Positions 22,658 through 32,036 of a DNA stretch of 64,000 nucleotides are shown piece after piece. Position numbers and translations under genes: made by a program. How positions within the stretch are numbered: position 1 is the stretch's first letter; every line of letters begins with the position of its first letter. The notes beneath the pieces were generated by a model. It made no database searches. It was given only the letters and a program-made list of their open reading frames with translations, and had not been told where the DNA came from. Source of the stretch: Paractinoplanes pyxinae (GTDB lineage: Bacteria > Actinomycetota > Actinomycetes > Mycobacteriales > Micromonosporaceae); assembly GCF_026626335.1 (NCBI RefSeq), contig NZ_JAPNTZ010000025.1, positions 62,001 through 126,000 of the forward strand. The letters are read 5' to 3'.

Positions 22658-23302
22658 CTACCGGAAGTCGGCGTTCTCGACGATGTGGTTCGGGAAGCCG
22701 ACGCGGGCCGCCCGCAGCATGGCCTGACTCAGCTTGTCGGTGGTGGTGACGTACTTGGGGGCGAGCCGTTCCAGCAGCGGCACCAGCGGGCCGACGGCGG
22801 TGTAGATCGCGTTGTAGTAGCCGGTCTTGGAGCGGACGCCGTGCATCGGCTGGATCATGCCGGGGCGGAAGGCGTACGCGTTGGGCAGCAGGTCGATGAG
22901 GTCGCGCTCGGCCCGGCCCTTGACCCGCTGCCACATCTGGCGGCCCTGCTCGTTGGTGCCCGCCCCCGAGACGTACACGAAAGCGGTTCGGGGGTTGAGC
23001 TCGGCGAAGGTGCGCGCGGCGGCCATCGGGTAGTCGTAGCTGACCCGGGTGTACGCGGCCTCGTCCATACCCACGGACGAGACGCCCAGGCAGTAGAAGC
23101 AGGCGTCGAAGCCGCGCAGCTGCTCCTTGATCGGAGTGAGGTCGGCGAAGTCGTCCAGCTCGACCTCGCGCAGTTTGGGGTGCGAAACCCCGGTCGGCGT
23201 ACGGATGACCGCCAGCACCTCGTCGACGTCGGGCGCGAGCAGGCTCGCCCGCAGCGCGCCCTGGCCGACCATGCCGGTCGCCCCGAAGACCACGACCTTC
23301 AT
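22658..23302 (-). CDS. NAD(P)-binding Rossmann-fold (atypical SDR/NmrA-like) protein
   Basis: 214 residues. The N-terminal dinucleotide-binding loop is VVVFGATGMVGQGALRASL (GxxGxxG). The middle contains FDACFYCLGVSSVGMDEAAYTRVSYDYPMAAA and AFVYVSGAGTNEQGRQMWQRVKGRAE, placing it among short atypical SDRs related to HTATIP2/NmrA proteins. The substrate is unknown; some relatives are redox sensors rather than enzymes. The stop lies 4 bp from the convergent GST-like stop. An AAAGGGGG ribosome site precedes the ATG. Confidence 0.85.
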   Translation of the reverse strand: MKVVVFGATGMVGQGALRASLLAPDVDEVLAVIRTPTGVSHPKLREVELDDFADLTPIKEQLRGFDACFYCLGVSSVGMDEAAYTRVSYDYPMAAARTFAELNPRTAFVYVSGAGTNEQGRQMWQRVKGRAERDLIDLLPNAYAFRPGMIQPMHGVRSKTGYYNAIYTAVGPLVPLLERLAPKYVTTTDKLSQAMLRAARVGFPNHIVENADFR

Positions 23303-23379
23303 CGTTCCCCCTTTTTCGAGCTCACCGCGATCATTTCACCGCGCTCCCGGCGGGCGGGGAAATTGTCGTACCCGCGGCC

Positions 23380-23385
23380 TAGGGT
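23380..23385 (+). promoter_or_regulatory. −10 element of a leaderless operon
   Basis: TAGGGT followed by 6 nt and the GTG at 23392, the first gene of the SWIM–MoxR–DUF5682–VWA operon. Confidence 0.6.
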
Positions 23386-23391
23386 TTGCCC

Positions 23392-26163
23392 GTGACCGTT
23401 GAACGATGGCCGGCCGCCCAGGTCGAGACGCTCGCCCCCGATCCCCCATCGGTGAAGGCGGCCCGCGGCCTGTCCACCCCCGGGTCGTGGTCGGCCACCG
23501 GCCGGCTCGACGACATCCTGTGGGGACAGTGCCGCGGCTATCAGGTCTGCGTCGACCTGGCCGGTCCCGCGTTCAAGTGCAACTGCCCCAGCCGCAAGAT
23601 CCCCTGCAAGCACGCCCTCGGCCTGCTCCTGCTCTGGTCCGAGTCCGATGTGTCGGCCGCCCCGCCGGCCGCGTTCGCTCGCGAGTGGCAGACCGCTCGG
23701 GCAGCCCGGGCCGCGGCCAAGCCCAAGGCCGCCGCGACTCCCGATCCGGCCGCCGCGGCCAAGCGGGTCGAGCAGCGGGCCGAGCGGGTCGCCGGCGGCC
23801 TGGCCGAGCTGCGCCGCTGGCTCGACGACCAGATCCGCCAGGGCCTGGCCGGCGCCCAGCGCGGCGGCCCGCAGCCGTTCGAGACCATGGCCGCCCGCCT
23901 GGTCGACGCCCAGGCGCCCACCGCGGCGGGGGCCGTGCGCCGGCTCGGCTCGGTGGCCGGCGTCGGGCCGCACTGGGCCGACCGGTTGCTCGGCGAGCTC
24001 GCGCTGCTGCAGCTGCTCGTCTCCGGTTACGACCGCCTGACCGAGCTGCCGCCCGAGCTGGCCGCCACCGTGCGCAGCCGCATCGGCTTCCCCGTGGCGA
24101 CTGACGACGTGCTGGCCGGCCCGCGCGTGTCCGACCGGTGGCAGGTGCTGGGCCAGGTCGACTCCGACGACGGCGCGCTGACCACCCGTCGTACGTGGCT
24201 GCGTGGCGCCGGCCAGGGCCGGTTCGCGCTGGTGCTCTCGTTCGCCGCTCCGGGTCAGCCGCTGGTCTCCGACCTCGTTCCCGGCACGGAATTCCGCGGC
24301 GAGCTGACGTTTTATCCCGGCTCGGCCCCGCTGCGGGCGCTGGTGGCCGAACGGGTCAGCGCGGCCGAGGCGTTCCGCGAGCCCGACGGCGCTGTTCCGC
24401 CGGCTGAGGCGCTGGCCTTCTACAGCGCCACCGTCGCCGCCGAACCGTGGCGATTCGACGCTCCCGTCCTGCTCAGCGGCGTCGTGCCGAGCGCCGACGG
24501 CTGGCTGGTCGACGAGTCCGGCGCCGCCCTCCCGCTCGCCCCCGGCCACCGCGAGCCGTGGTGGCTGCTGGCCGCGGCCGGCGGGCAGCCCGCCACCGTG
24601 GCCGCCGAGTGGTCGCCCATCGGCCTGCGGCCGCTCGCGGCGTGGGCCGAGGGCGCGTACGTCCCAGCCGGCCCGCAAGTGCCCGACACGTCCGCGCCCC
24701 GCCACCCCGAGCTGCCGCCCGAGTTGCTGGCCGCGGCCCTGGTCGGCACCAACCGCCGCCCCTGGACGGGTGATTCCTCGCTGCTCGAGGCGGCCGCCGT
24801 GGCCCTCACCCGCCGCCGGGCCGGCGTGCTGCCCGGCGCCGGTCACGAGGCGGTGCCGGCCGCCCCGGCCGAGACGACGCCCCCGCTGCCCGCCCCGGCC
24901 GGCACCCGCGTCCAGCGCATCCTCGCCGGGGCCGTCCCCGGCGGCGCCCAGCTCGCGCAAGAGCTACTGGCCCAGTGGCTGGCTGCCGCGGCCGACCAGG
25001 GCGGCCACGTCCCCGCCGTGGTGCTGCCCGCGCTGCTCGACGCCGGCCGCCGCAACTCGATCGTCCGCCCGGCGCTGGCCCGGGTCGCCGGCCGCCGCGG
25101 CGCCTGGCTGGCCGGCATGCGCGCCGACTGGCGCTGGCTGCGCGACGAGACGCCGGTGGCCGTCGCCCTGCCCGACTGGCACACGGGCAGCACCGGCGAA
25201 CGGCTCGGCCACCTCACCGAGCTGCGCGCCACCGACCCCGCCCAGGCCCGCGATCTGCTCGAGAGCACCTGGCCCGAGGAATCCTCGGACGACCGGGCCC
25301 GCTTCCTCGGCGCCCTGGCCACCGGCCTCTCCCCCGCCGACGACCCGTTCCTCGAACGGGTTCTGGACGACCGCCGCAAAGAGGTCCGCGAGGCCGCGCT
25401 CGAGCTGCTGCGCCGCCTGCCCGGCTCCCAGTTGCGCGCCCGCATGAAAGAGCGTGCTCTGGGCCTCGTCCGGCGCGACCGCCGGATGCTCGGCGCCGAC
25501 CGGCTCGTGGTCACCCCGCCCGACGAGCTCGACGCCGCCCTGCGCCGCGACGGGGTGGCCTCCACGCCGGCCCGCGGCATCGGAGTGAGCGCCTGGCTGC
25601 TCGAAGAGATCGTCGCCGCCACCCCGCTCGACACCTGGTCCGCCCCCGGCACGATGCTCAAGCTGGCCCGCGGCAACGACTGGGAGGCGCCGCTGCTGCA
25701 CGGCTGGGCCAAGGCCGCCGTCGTGCAAGAGGATCCGGCCTGGGCCGCCGCGCTGCTGCACGAGGCGTCCGGCTCGCTGCGCGAGGCCGTCCGGTGGGAT
25801 CTGCACCTGGTGCTGCCGCCGGACGAGCTCGGGCGGCTCGCGGCCGACGCCCTGCGCCGCGACGACGGCCTGGCCACCCGGCTGCTGGCGCTGCATCCGG
25901 GCCACTGGCCGGAAGAGCTGTCGGTCGCCGTCCTCGAGACGATCGCACACCGCGCCCGCACCGACAGGCACAGCTGGCAGCTGGGCGAGCTGTGCCGCGC
26001 GGCCGGGATCTCGATGCCTCCGGGCTACGCCGACCTGGTCGGCCGCCTGGCCCTGCAACTCGACCAGGAACCGGCCGACGCCTCCCGGGTGCGCCCGGTG
26101 GCCGACCTGGCCCGCACCCTGGCGTTCCGCCACGACATGCTCGCCGAACTTTCCGCCGCCTGA
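23392..26163 (+). CDS. SWIM zinc-finger + DUF5691 fusion protein
   Basis: 923 residues. The SWIM motif C-x-C-x(n)-C-x-H is formed by Cys63, Cys65, Cys72 and His74 (FKCNCPSRKIPCKH). Residues ~80–390 are the rest of the SWIM-family protein. From about 430 to the end is a DUF5691-type region (ELLAAALVGTNRRPW), helical, HEAT-like, and rich in Leu/Arg/Asp pairs. In many actinobacteria I would expect these as two adjacent genes; here they are one frame with no internal stop. SWIM domains bind nucleic acid or protein. It is the first gene of a four-gene operon with MoxR, DUF5682 and VWA proteins. The function of the set is not established. Confidence 0.88.
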   Translation: MTVERWPAAQVETLAPDPPSVKAARGLSTPGSWSATGRLDDILWGQCRGYQVCVDLAGPAFKCNCPSRKIPCKHALGLLLLWSESDVSAAPPAAFAREWQTARAARAAAKPKAAATPDPAAAAKRVEQRAERVAGGLAELRRWLDDQIRQGLAGAQRGGPQPFETMAARLVDAQAPTAAGAVRRLGSVAGVGPHWADRLLGELALLQLLVSGYDRLTELPPELAATVRSRIGFPVATDDVLAGPRVSDRWQVLGQVDSDDGALTTRRTWLRGAGQGRFALVLSFAAPGQPLVSDLVPGTEFRGELTFYPGSAPLRALVAERVSAAEAFREPDGAVPPAEALAFYSATVAAEPWRFDAPVLLSGVVPSADGWLVDESGAALPLAPGHREPWWLLAAAGGQPATVAAEWSPIGLRPLAAWAEGAYVPAGPQVPDTSAPRHPELPPELLAAALVGTNRRPWTGDSSLLEAAAVALTRRRAGVLPGAGHEAVPAAPAETTPPLPAPAGTRVQRILAGAVPGGAQLAQELLAQWLAAAADQGGHVPAVVLPALLDAGRRNSIVRPALARVAGRRGAWLAGMRADWRWLRDETPVAVALPDWHTGSTGERLGHLTELRATDPAQARDLLESTWPEESSDDRARFLGALATGLSPADDPFLERVLDDRRKEVREAALELLRRLPGSQLRARMKERALGLVRRDRRMLGADRLVVTPPDELDAALRRDGVASTPARGIGVSAWLLEEIVAATPLDTWSAPGTMLKLARGNDWEAPLLHGWAKAAVVQEDPAWAAALLHEASGSLREAVRWDLHLVLPPDELGRLAADALRRDDGLATRLLALHPGHWPEELSVAVLETIAHRARTDRHSWQLGELCRAAGISMPPGYADLVGRLALQLDQEPADASRVRPVADLARTLAFRHDMLAELSAA

Positions 26164-26231
26164 CCAACCGAACTTTTTCTGTCAGAGGTCGGCGATAGCC
26201 TTCGGCCCTGGCGAAGACCAAGGAGCTTCAC

Positions 26232-27293
26232 GTGACCGCACTGCGCCCCCACGCCGAGGACCAGTACGCCGAAGAGCTGGCCCAGCTGGCCTCGGCCGAC
26301 GACCGGCCCCGCCCGCCCGGCTGGCGGCTCTCGCCCCAGGCCGTGGTGACCTACCTGCTGGGCGACGGCGCCAAGATCACGCCGAAGTACGTCGGCCCCC
26401 GCCGCCTCATGGAGGTCGCGGTGTCCACCCTGGTCACCGACCGCGCGCTGCTGCTGCTCGGCGTCCCCGGCACGGCCAAGACGTGGGTCTCCGAACACCT
26501 GGCCGCCGCCATCTCCGGCGATTCCACCCTGCTCGTGCAGGGCACCGCCGGCACGGCCGAAGAGGCGATCCGCTACGGCTGGAACTACGCCCGCCTGCTG
26601 GCCGAGGGCCCGACCGAGGCCGCGATGGTGGCCAGCCCGATCATGCGGGCCATGCAGACCGGCGCCATCGCCCGGCTCGAAGAGCTGACCCGCGTCCCCT
26701 CCGACGTGCAGGACGCGTTGATCACCATCCTGTCCGAGAAGACGCTGCCCGTCTCCGAGCTGAACACCGAGGTGCAGGCGCAGCGCGGCTTCAACCTGAT
26801 CGCCACCGCCAACGACCGCGACCGCGGCGTCAACGAGCTGTCGAGCGCGCTGCGCCGCCGGTTCAACACCGTGGTGCTGCCCGTGCCGGCCTCGGCCGAC
26901 GACGAGGTCGAGATCGTCGCCCGCCGGGTGGCCCAGCTCGGCCAGTCGCTCGACCTGCCCGAGGTGCCGGCCGCGCTCGACGAGATCCGCCGCGTGGTGA
27001 CGGTCTTCCGCGAGCTGCGCAGCGGCCTCACCGAGGACGGCCGCACCAAGCTGAAGTCGCCCACCGGCACCCTGTCCACGGCCGAGGCCATCTCGGTGAT
27101 CACCAACGGCATGGCGCTGGCGGCCCACTTCGGCGACGGCCGCCTGCACCCGGCCGACGTGGCCGCCGGCATCGTCGGCGCGGTCGTCAAAGACCCGGTC
27201 TCCGACGGCGTCGTCTGGCGTGAATACCTCGAGACGGTGGTCCGCGAGCGTTCCGACTGGCGCGACTTCTACCGGGCCGCCCGCGATGCCTGA
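26232..27293 (+). CDS. MoxR-type AAA+ ATPase
   Basis: 353 residues from a GTG with an AAGGAG site. Walker A is GVPGTAKT near residue 80. Walker B and sensor regions follow (GAIARLEELTRVPSDVQDALITILSEKTLPV; FNLIATANDRDRGVNELSSALRRRFNTVVLP). MoxR ATPases work with VWA proteins as chaperones that assemble or activate protein or metal complexes. The last 8 bp overlap the next gene's ATG (27286), which implies translational coupling. The VWA partner is two genes downstream. Confidence 0.93.
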   Translation: MTALRPHAEDQYAEELAQLASADDRPRPPGWRLSPQAVVTYLLGDGAKITPKYVGPRRLMEVAVSTLVTDRALLLLGVPGTAKTWVSEHLAAAISGDSTLLVQGTAGTAEEAIRYGWNYARLLAEGPTEAAMVASPIMRAMQTGAIARLEELTRVPSDVQDALITILSEKTLPVSELNTEVQAQRGFNLIATANDRDRGVNELSSALRRRFNTVVLPVPASADDEVEIVARRVAQLGQSLDLPEVPAALDEIRRVVTVFRELRSGLTEDGRTKLKSPTGTLSTAEAISVITNGMALAAHFGDGRLHPADVAAGIVGAVVKDPVSDGVVWREYLETVVRERSDWRDFYRAARDA

Positions 27294-29952
27294 GCGGCTT
27301 TACGGCATCCGCCACCACGGCCCGGGGTCGGCCCGGGCGGTGGTGGCCGAACTCGAGCGGCAGCCGCCCGAGGTGCTGCTGGTCGAGGGGCCACCCGAGG
27401 CCGACGAGCTGGTGCGCTGGGTGGCCGACGCCGGCCTCGAGCCGCCGGTCGCGCTGCTGGGTTACGCGGCCGACGACCCGCGGCGGGCGGCGTTCTGGCC
27501 CTTCGCCGTGTTCTCACCGGAGTGGCAGGCCATCCGCTGGGCGGTCGAGCGCGGCGTGCCGGTCCGCTTCTTCGACCTGCCTTTCGCCTACCGCCTGACC
27601 GGCGAGGCCCGCCGCACTCCCGCGGTGTCACCCATGCCCGTCCCCGACGGCAGTCCCGCTTCCCCGGCCGACGCCCCGGCTTCCTCCAACGACGTTCCGG
27701 GCGGCGCGCCTGGCGAAGCGGCTCCAGACGACGCAACCGCCGGCGACACGCCCGGCGACGCGGCTTCAGGCGGCGCGCCCGGCGACGCGGCTTCAGGCGG
27801 CGCGCCCGGCGGGAGCGGTGCGCCCGGCGGGAGCGGTGCGCCCGGCGGGAGCGGCGCGCCCGGCGGGAGCGGCACGCCCGGCGGGAGCGGCACGCCAGGC
27901 GAAGGCGGCGCAGCGGGCGCGCCCGGCGAAGCCGCCTCAGGCAACGCACCTGGCGAGGGCGGCATGGCGGGCGAAGGTGGCGGGGCCGAGGAGCCGGCGG
28001 CTCCGTTGCGGCCGGTCGATCCGATCGGCGAGCTGGCCGCGGCGGCCGGCTACGACGACCCCGAACGCTGGTGGGAGGACGTCGTCGAGCACCGCGGCAT
28101 GCCGGCGTTCGAGGCGATCGCCGAGGCTATGGCGGCGATCCGCGACGCGTCCCCGGAGGATCCGGACGACCTCGTGCGCGAGGCCTACATGCGCAGCGTG
28201 CTGCGTGAGGTGCGCAAGAAGTACGACGACATCGCCGTCGTGTGCGGCGCCTGGCACGTGCCCGCGCTCACCCGCAAGGTGGCCGTCAAGGACGACACCG
28301 CCCTGCTCAAGGGGCGCAAGAAGGCCAAGGTCGATTTCACCTGGGTGCCGTGGACCTACGGTCGGCTGGCGTCCTGGTCCGGTTACGGCGCCGGGGTGAG
28401 CTCCCCCGGCTGGTATCACCACCTGTTCGCCTCGGCCGACGAGGTTGTGCCGCGCTGGCTGGTCGACGCGGCCGGGGTGCTGCGAGCCGAGGGCGTACCC
28501 ACGTCATCCGCCCACATCATCGAGGCGGCCCGGCTGGCCGAGGCGCTGGCCACGCTGCGCGGGCGTCCGCTGGCCGGGCTGGCCGAGGTCACCGAGGCGG
28601 CCGAGGCGGTCATGTGCGACGGGGAGCCGCTGCGGGTCGAGCTGATCACCCGCAAGCTCGTCGTCGGGGAACGCCTGGGCGGGGTGCCGGACGACATGCC
28701 CGGCGTGCCGCTGGCCAAAGACCTGACGGCGCAGCAGCGGGCGGCCCGGCTCAAGCCGGAGGCGCTGGAACGCGCGCTCGACCTCGACCTGCGCAAAGAG
28801 ACCGATCTGCGCCGCAGCCGCCTGCTGCACCGGCTGCGCACGATCGGCGTCCCGTGGGGCGAGGCCGCCGCCACCCGGCGCAGCACCGGCACCTTCCGCG
28901 AGGAGTGGCGGCTGCGCTGGCAGCCCGAGTTCGCGGTCCGCCTCGTCGAGGGCAGCATGTACGGCACCACGGTCGCGGCGGCAGCCACGGCCAAGGTCGT
29001 GCGTGCAGCCGACAAGGCCGAGACGCTGGCCGACGTGACCGCACTGGTTGAGACCTGCCTGCTGGCCGACCTCTCCGACGCGTACCCCCAGGTTCTCGCC
29101 TCTCTCGACACCCGGGCCGCGCTCGACGCCGACGTGAACCACCTGATGGCGGCCATCCCGGCGCTGGCCCGCACGCTGCGGTACGGCGACGTGCGGCGCA
29201 CCGATGTGGCCGGGCTGGCCGAGGTGACCGCGAGCCTGCTGGGCCGGGTCTGCGCCGGGCTGCCCTCGGCCGTGGGCTCGCTGTCCGACGAGGCGGCCAA
29301 GGTGCTGCGCGACCGCGTCGACGGCGTGCACACCGCGGTCGGCCTGCTCGACGACGCCGACCTGCGCGAGCGCTGGATGTCCACCCTGGCCTCGCTGGGC
29401 GGGCGGGCCGACCTGCACGGTCTGCTGGCCGGCCGGCTCACCCGCCTGCTGCTCGACGCGGGCCGCCTCGACGGCGCCGAGGTGCGCCGCCGACTGCGCC
29501 TGCCGCTGACGATCGGCACCCCGCCCGCGCACGCGGCGGCCTGGGTCGAGGGCTTCCTTTCCGGCGGCGGCCTGCTGCTCGTGCACGACGACGCGCTGCT
29601 GGGCCTGCTCGACGACTGGCTGGCCGACATCCCACCCGCCGCCTTCGACGACGTGCTGCCGTTGCTGCGCCGCACGTTCGGCGCCTTCGAGGCCGGCGAG
29701 CGCCGAGCCATCGGCGAACGCCTGGCCGGCCCGCGCGCCACCGCCGACGACGGCACGCCCGGCGGTCTCGGCTTCGACCCGGCCCGCGCCGACCTGGTGC
29801 TGCCCACCCTCAGCGCCCTGCTGGGCCAAAAAATCACCGACTCTGGCACCGCGCGCGGAAACGAGACCGCCATTGGCGGCAGCCCGCCGGGACACGGCAC
29901 CGCCAACGGCGGCGCGGCCAAGGCGGACGGCACGAGCGGGGAGGCCCGATGA
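27286..29952 (+). CDS. DUF5682-family protein with a Gly/Ala/Pro-rich repeat insert
   Basis: 888 residues. The N-terminus (LYGIRHHGPGSARAVVAELE…VLLVEGPPEADELVRWVADAG) and DDIAVVCGAWHVPALTRKV match DUF5682, a large cytoplasmic family found with MoxR and VWA genes. It resembles TraB/erythromycin-esterase-like folds (RHHGPGS; EGPPE). Residues ~120–242 are an unusual low-complexity insert containing six tandem GAPGGSG-type hexapeptides, absent from what I regard as the family core. The C-terminal tail (after ~865) is also Gly/Thr-rich. The start overlaps the MoxR stop and the end overlaps the VWA start (ATGA), so the operon is tightly coupled. Confidence 0.88.
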   Translation: MPERLYGIRHHGPGSARAVVAELERQPPEVLLVEGPPEADELVRWVADAGLEPPVALLGYAADDPRRAAFWPFAVFSPEWQAIRWAVERGVPVRFFDLPFAYRLTGEARRTPAVSPMPVPDGSPASPADAPASSNDVPGGAPGEAAPDDATAGDTPGDAASGGAPGDAASGGAPGGSGAPGGSGAPGGSGAPGGSGTPGGSGTPGEGGAAGAPGEAASGNAPGEGGMAGEGGGAEEPAAPLRPVDPIGELAAAAGYDDPERWWEDVVEHRGMPAFEAIAEAMAAIRDASPEDPDDLVREAYMRSVLREVRKKYDDIAVVCGAWHVPALTRKVAVKDDTALLKGRKKAKVDFTWVPWTYGRLASWSGYGAGVSSPGWYHHLFASADEVVPRWLVDAAGVLRAEGVPTSSAHIIEAARLAEALATLRGRPLAGLAEVTEAAEAVMCDGEPLRVELITRKLVVGERLGGVPDDMPGVPLAKDLTAQQRAARLKPEALERALDLDLRKETDLRRSRLLHRLRTIGVPWGEAAATRRSTGTFREEWRLRWQPEFAVRLVEGSMYGTTVAAAATAKVVRAADKAETLADVTALVETCLLADLSDAYPQVLASLDTRAALDADVNHLMAAIPALARTLRYGDVRRTDVAGLAEVTASLLGRVCAGLPSAVGSLSDEAAKVLRDRVDGVHTAVGLLDDADLRERWMSTLASLGGRADLHGLLAGRLTRLLLDAGRLDGAEVRRRLRLPLTIGTPPAHAAAWVEGFLSGGGLLLVHDDALLGLLDDWLADIPPAAFDDVLPLLRRTFGAFEAGERRAIGERLAGPRATADDGTPGGLGFDPARADLVLPTLSALLGQKITDSGTARGNETAIGGSPPGHGTANGGAAKADGTSGEAR
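27802..27909 (+). repeat. Six tandem 18-bp repeats inside the DUF5682 gene
   Basis: Units begin at 27802, 27820, 27838, 27856, 27874 and 27892 (GCGCCCGGCGGGAGCGGT and variants). Each encodes A/T-P-G-G-S-G, with the last unit diverged. A 27-bp tandem duplication lies just upstream (copies starting near 27749 and 27776). All units keep the frame, so repeat number can change without breaking the protein. Confidence 0.85.
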
Positions 29953-31163
29953 GCGACGACCCGACGAGCGGCGAGACGGTGGACGAGGCGACGCGGGAAC
30001 GGCGGCGGCGCTGGCGGATGGTGCTGGGCGGGGCGGCCGAGCAGTCGCTGGGGAAAGCCGAGGGCCGGGACGGCGCGATGGATTCGGCGCTGGCGGCGCT
30101 CTACGAGGGCGGCGGGGCCGACGGCGAGGAGCGTGGCAGCCGGCGGTCGGCCGGGCTGGGCGGCTCGGCGCCGAAGGTGGCCCGGTGGCTGGGCGACATT
30201 CGCGAGTACTTCCCGAGCACGGTCGTGCAGGTGATGCAGCAGGACGCGATCGAACGCCTCGACCTGTCCCGGCTGCTGCTCGAACCCGAGATGCTCAGCG
30301 CGGTCGAACCGGACGTCCATCTGGTCGGCACGCTGCTCTCGCTCAACCGGGTCATGCCCGAGAAGACCAAAGACGCGGCTCGCCAGGTCGTGCGTACGGT
30401 GGTCGAGCAGCTCGAGAAACGGATCGAGCAGAAGACCCGGGCCGCGATCAGCGGGGCCCTCAACCGGGCCGCCCGCATCAACCGGCCCAAGCACGCCGAC
30501 ATCGACTGGGACCGCACGATCCGGGCCAACCTCAAGCACTACCAGGCCGAGCACCGCACGGTGATCCCCGAGCGGCTGATCGGCTACGGGCGGCGCACCT
30601 CCGCCGTCCAGCGCGATGTGGTGCTGTGCGTCGACCAGTCGGGGTCGATGGCGGCGTCGGTGGTGTTCTCGGGCGTGTTCTCCGCCGTGCTGGCGTCGAT
30701 GAAGTCATTGCGTACGTCGCTGGTCGTCTTCGACACGGCGGTGGTCGACCTGACCGACCAGCTCGACGACCCGGTCGAGGTGCTGTTCGGCACGCAGCTG
30801 GGCGGCGGCACCGACATCAACCGGGCCATCGCGTACAGCCAGCAGCTGATCACCCGGCCCCGCGACAGCATCTTCGTGCTGATCAGCGACCTCTACGAGG
30901 GCGGCATCCGCGAGCAGATGCTGCGCCGGGTGGCCGAGATGACCGCGGCCGGCGTGCAGGTGGTGGTGCTGCTGGCGCTGTCCGACGAAGGCGCGCCCGC
31001 CTACGACCACGACAACGCGGCCGCCCTGGCCGGGCTGGGGGTGCCCGCCTTCGCCTGCACCCCGGACGCCTTCCCCGATCTGATGGCCGCCGCCATCGAA
31101 CGCCGCGACCTCAAGGCGTTCGCCGAGGCGCAGCAGAACGAGGCGCAAAGCAGGCGGCTGTGA
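29949..31163 (+). CDS. VWA-domain protein of the MoxR/DUF5682 operon
   Basis: 404 residues. The C-terminal half is a von Willebrand A domain with an intact MIDAS: Asp229-x-Ser-x-Ser in VLCVDQSGSMAAS, Thr in GGGTDINRAI, and Asp in LISDLYEGG. The N-terminal half is helical and charged (EKRIEQKTRAAISGALNRAARINRP). MoxR ATPases and VWA proteins usually act as a pair on a client; the client here may be DUF5682 or the SWIM–DUF5691 protein. The ATG overlaps the DUF5682 stop by 4 bp. No terminator hairpin is obvious after the stop. Confidence 0.92.
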   Translation: MSDDPTSGETVDEATRERRRRWRMVLGGAAEQSLGKAEGRDGAMDSALAALYEGGGADGEERGSRRSAGLGGSAPKVARWLGDIREYFPSTVVQVMQQDAIERLDLSRLLLEPEMLSAVEPDVHLVGTLLSLNRVMPEKTKDAARQVVRTVVEQLEKRIEQKTRAAISGALNRAARINRPKHADIDWDRTIRANLKHYQAEHRTVIPERLIGYGRRTSAVQRDVVLCVDQSGSMAASVVFSGVFSAVLASMKSLRTSLVVFDTAVVDLTDQLDDPVEVLFGTQLGGGTDINRAIAYSQQLITRPRDSIFVLISDLYEGGIREQMLRRVAEMTAAGVQVVVLLALSDEGAPAYDHDNAAALAGLGVPAFACTPDAFPDLMAAAIERRDLKAFAEAQQNEAQSRRL

Positions 31164-31236
31164 CGGCCTCAAGACGTTCGCCGGGGCACTGCCGAACCAG
31201 GCAGAGCGAGCGGTTGTGACGAGCCTCGGATGTAAC

Positions 31237-31242
31237 TAGCGT
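31237..31242 (+). promoter_or_regulatory. −10 element of a leaderless transcript
   Basis: TAGCGT followed by 7 nt (GAACGGC) and the ATG at 31250. The 16 bases are nearly identical to the stretch before the ABC transporter gene at 63654–63669. Confidence 0.65.
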
Positions 31243-31249
31243 GAACGGC

Positions 31250-32011
31250 ATGAGTGCTTACCTGAGCAACCCGGGGATTTGGCAGGAAAGCTGGGACCGG
31301 CAACAGCAGGCGTTCCTGCCCGACCGTGAGGAGAGGTTCGCCGCGATGCTGACGGCGGTGGCCGCGACCACCGACGGCCCGGCGCCGCGGGTGCTCGACC
31401 TGGCCGGCGGCACGGGCACGATCTCGCTGCGGACGCTGGCCCGGTTCCCGCAGGCCCGAGTCACCGTGCTCGACCAGGATCCGGTGCTCATGGCCATCGC
31501 GACGGCCTCGCTGCGCGACCGTGGCGAGGTCGTCGACGCCGACCTGGGCGACCCGGGCTGGCGGGCGAAGCTGCCCGAGGAGGGCTTCGACGCCGTGCTC
31601 ACCGCGACCGCGCTGCACTGGCTGCCGGCCGAGCGGGTGGCCACGCTCTACGGCGAGATCCGCGAGGTGCTGCGGCCGGGCGGCATCTTCGTCAACGCCG
31701 ACCACATGCCGGAGGAGTCGCTGCCCACGCTGTCCGAGCGGCTGCGCGACCACGAGCGGGCCGAGCGCGAGGCCCGGTACGCCACCGGCGCCGCGACCGC
31801 GTGGGGCGCCTGGTGGGAGTTGGCTGCCGCCGACGAGTTCCTGGCCCCGAAAGCCGTCGAGCGCGAGAAGATCTATCCGAAGACCCGCCACGGCCACGAG
31901 TGGACGCCGCCGGCGCTGTGGCACGTCGACGCCCTGCGGGTGGCCGGCTTCACCGAGGCCGGCGTCCTGTGGCGGGGCGGCACCGACGCCGCCGTGGTGG
32001 GCCTCCGCTGA
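31250..32011 (+). CDS. Class I SAM-dependent methyltransferase
   Basis: 253 residues. SAM-binding motif I is VLDLAGGTGTISLRTL. Motif II (VTVLDQDPVLMAIA), motif IV (FDAVLTATALHWLP) and motif VI (EVLRPGGIFVNADHM) follow. The fold is that of methyltransferase families 11/25, acting on small molecules; the substrate is unknown. I chose the ATG at 31250 over the GTG at 31241 because a −10 element places the transcript start at 31250. It is 25 bp before the DUF385 gene, whose AAGGAG site lies in that gap, so the two are probably co-transcribed. Confidence 0.88.
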   Translation: MSAYLSNPGIWQESWDRQQQAFLPDREERFAAMLTAVAATTDGPAPRVLDLAGGTGTISLRTLARFPQARVTVLDQDPVLMAIATASLRDRGEVVDADLGDPGWRAKLPEEGFDAVLTATALHWLPAERVATLYGEIREVLRPGGIFVNADHMPEESLPTLSERLRDHERAEREARYATGAATAWGAWWELAAADEFLAPKAVEREKIYPKTRHGHEWTPPALWHVDALRVAGFTEAGVLWRGGTDAAVVGLR

Positions 32012-32036
32012 TTTCGCCTTTCCGAAGGAGCACGAG

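Noticed and set aside
27802..27909. Six evenly spaced repeats considered as an array of binding sites or CRISPR
   Set aside because: Units abut with no spacers and stay in frame in DUF5682; they encode a linker.
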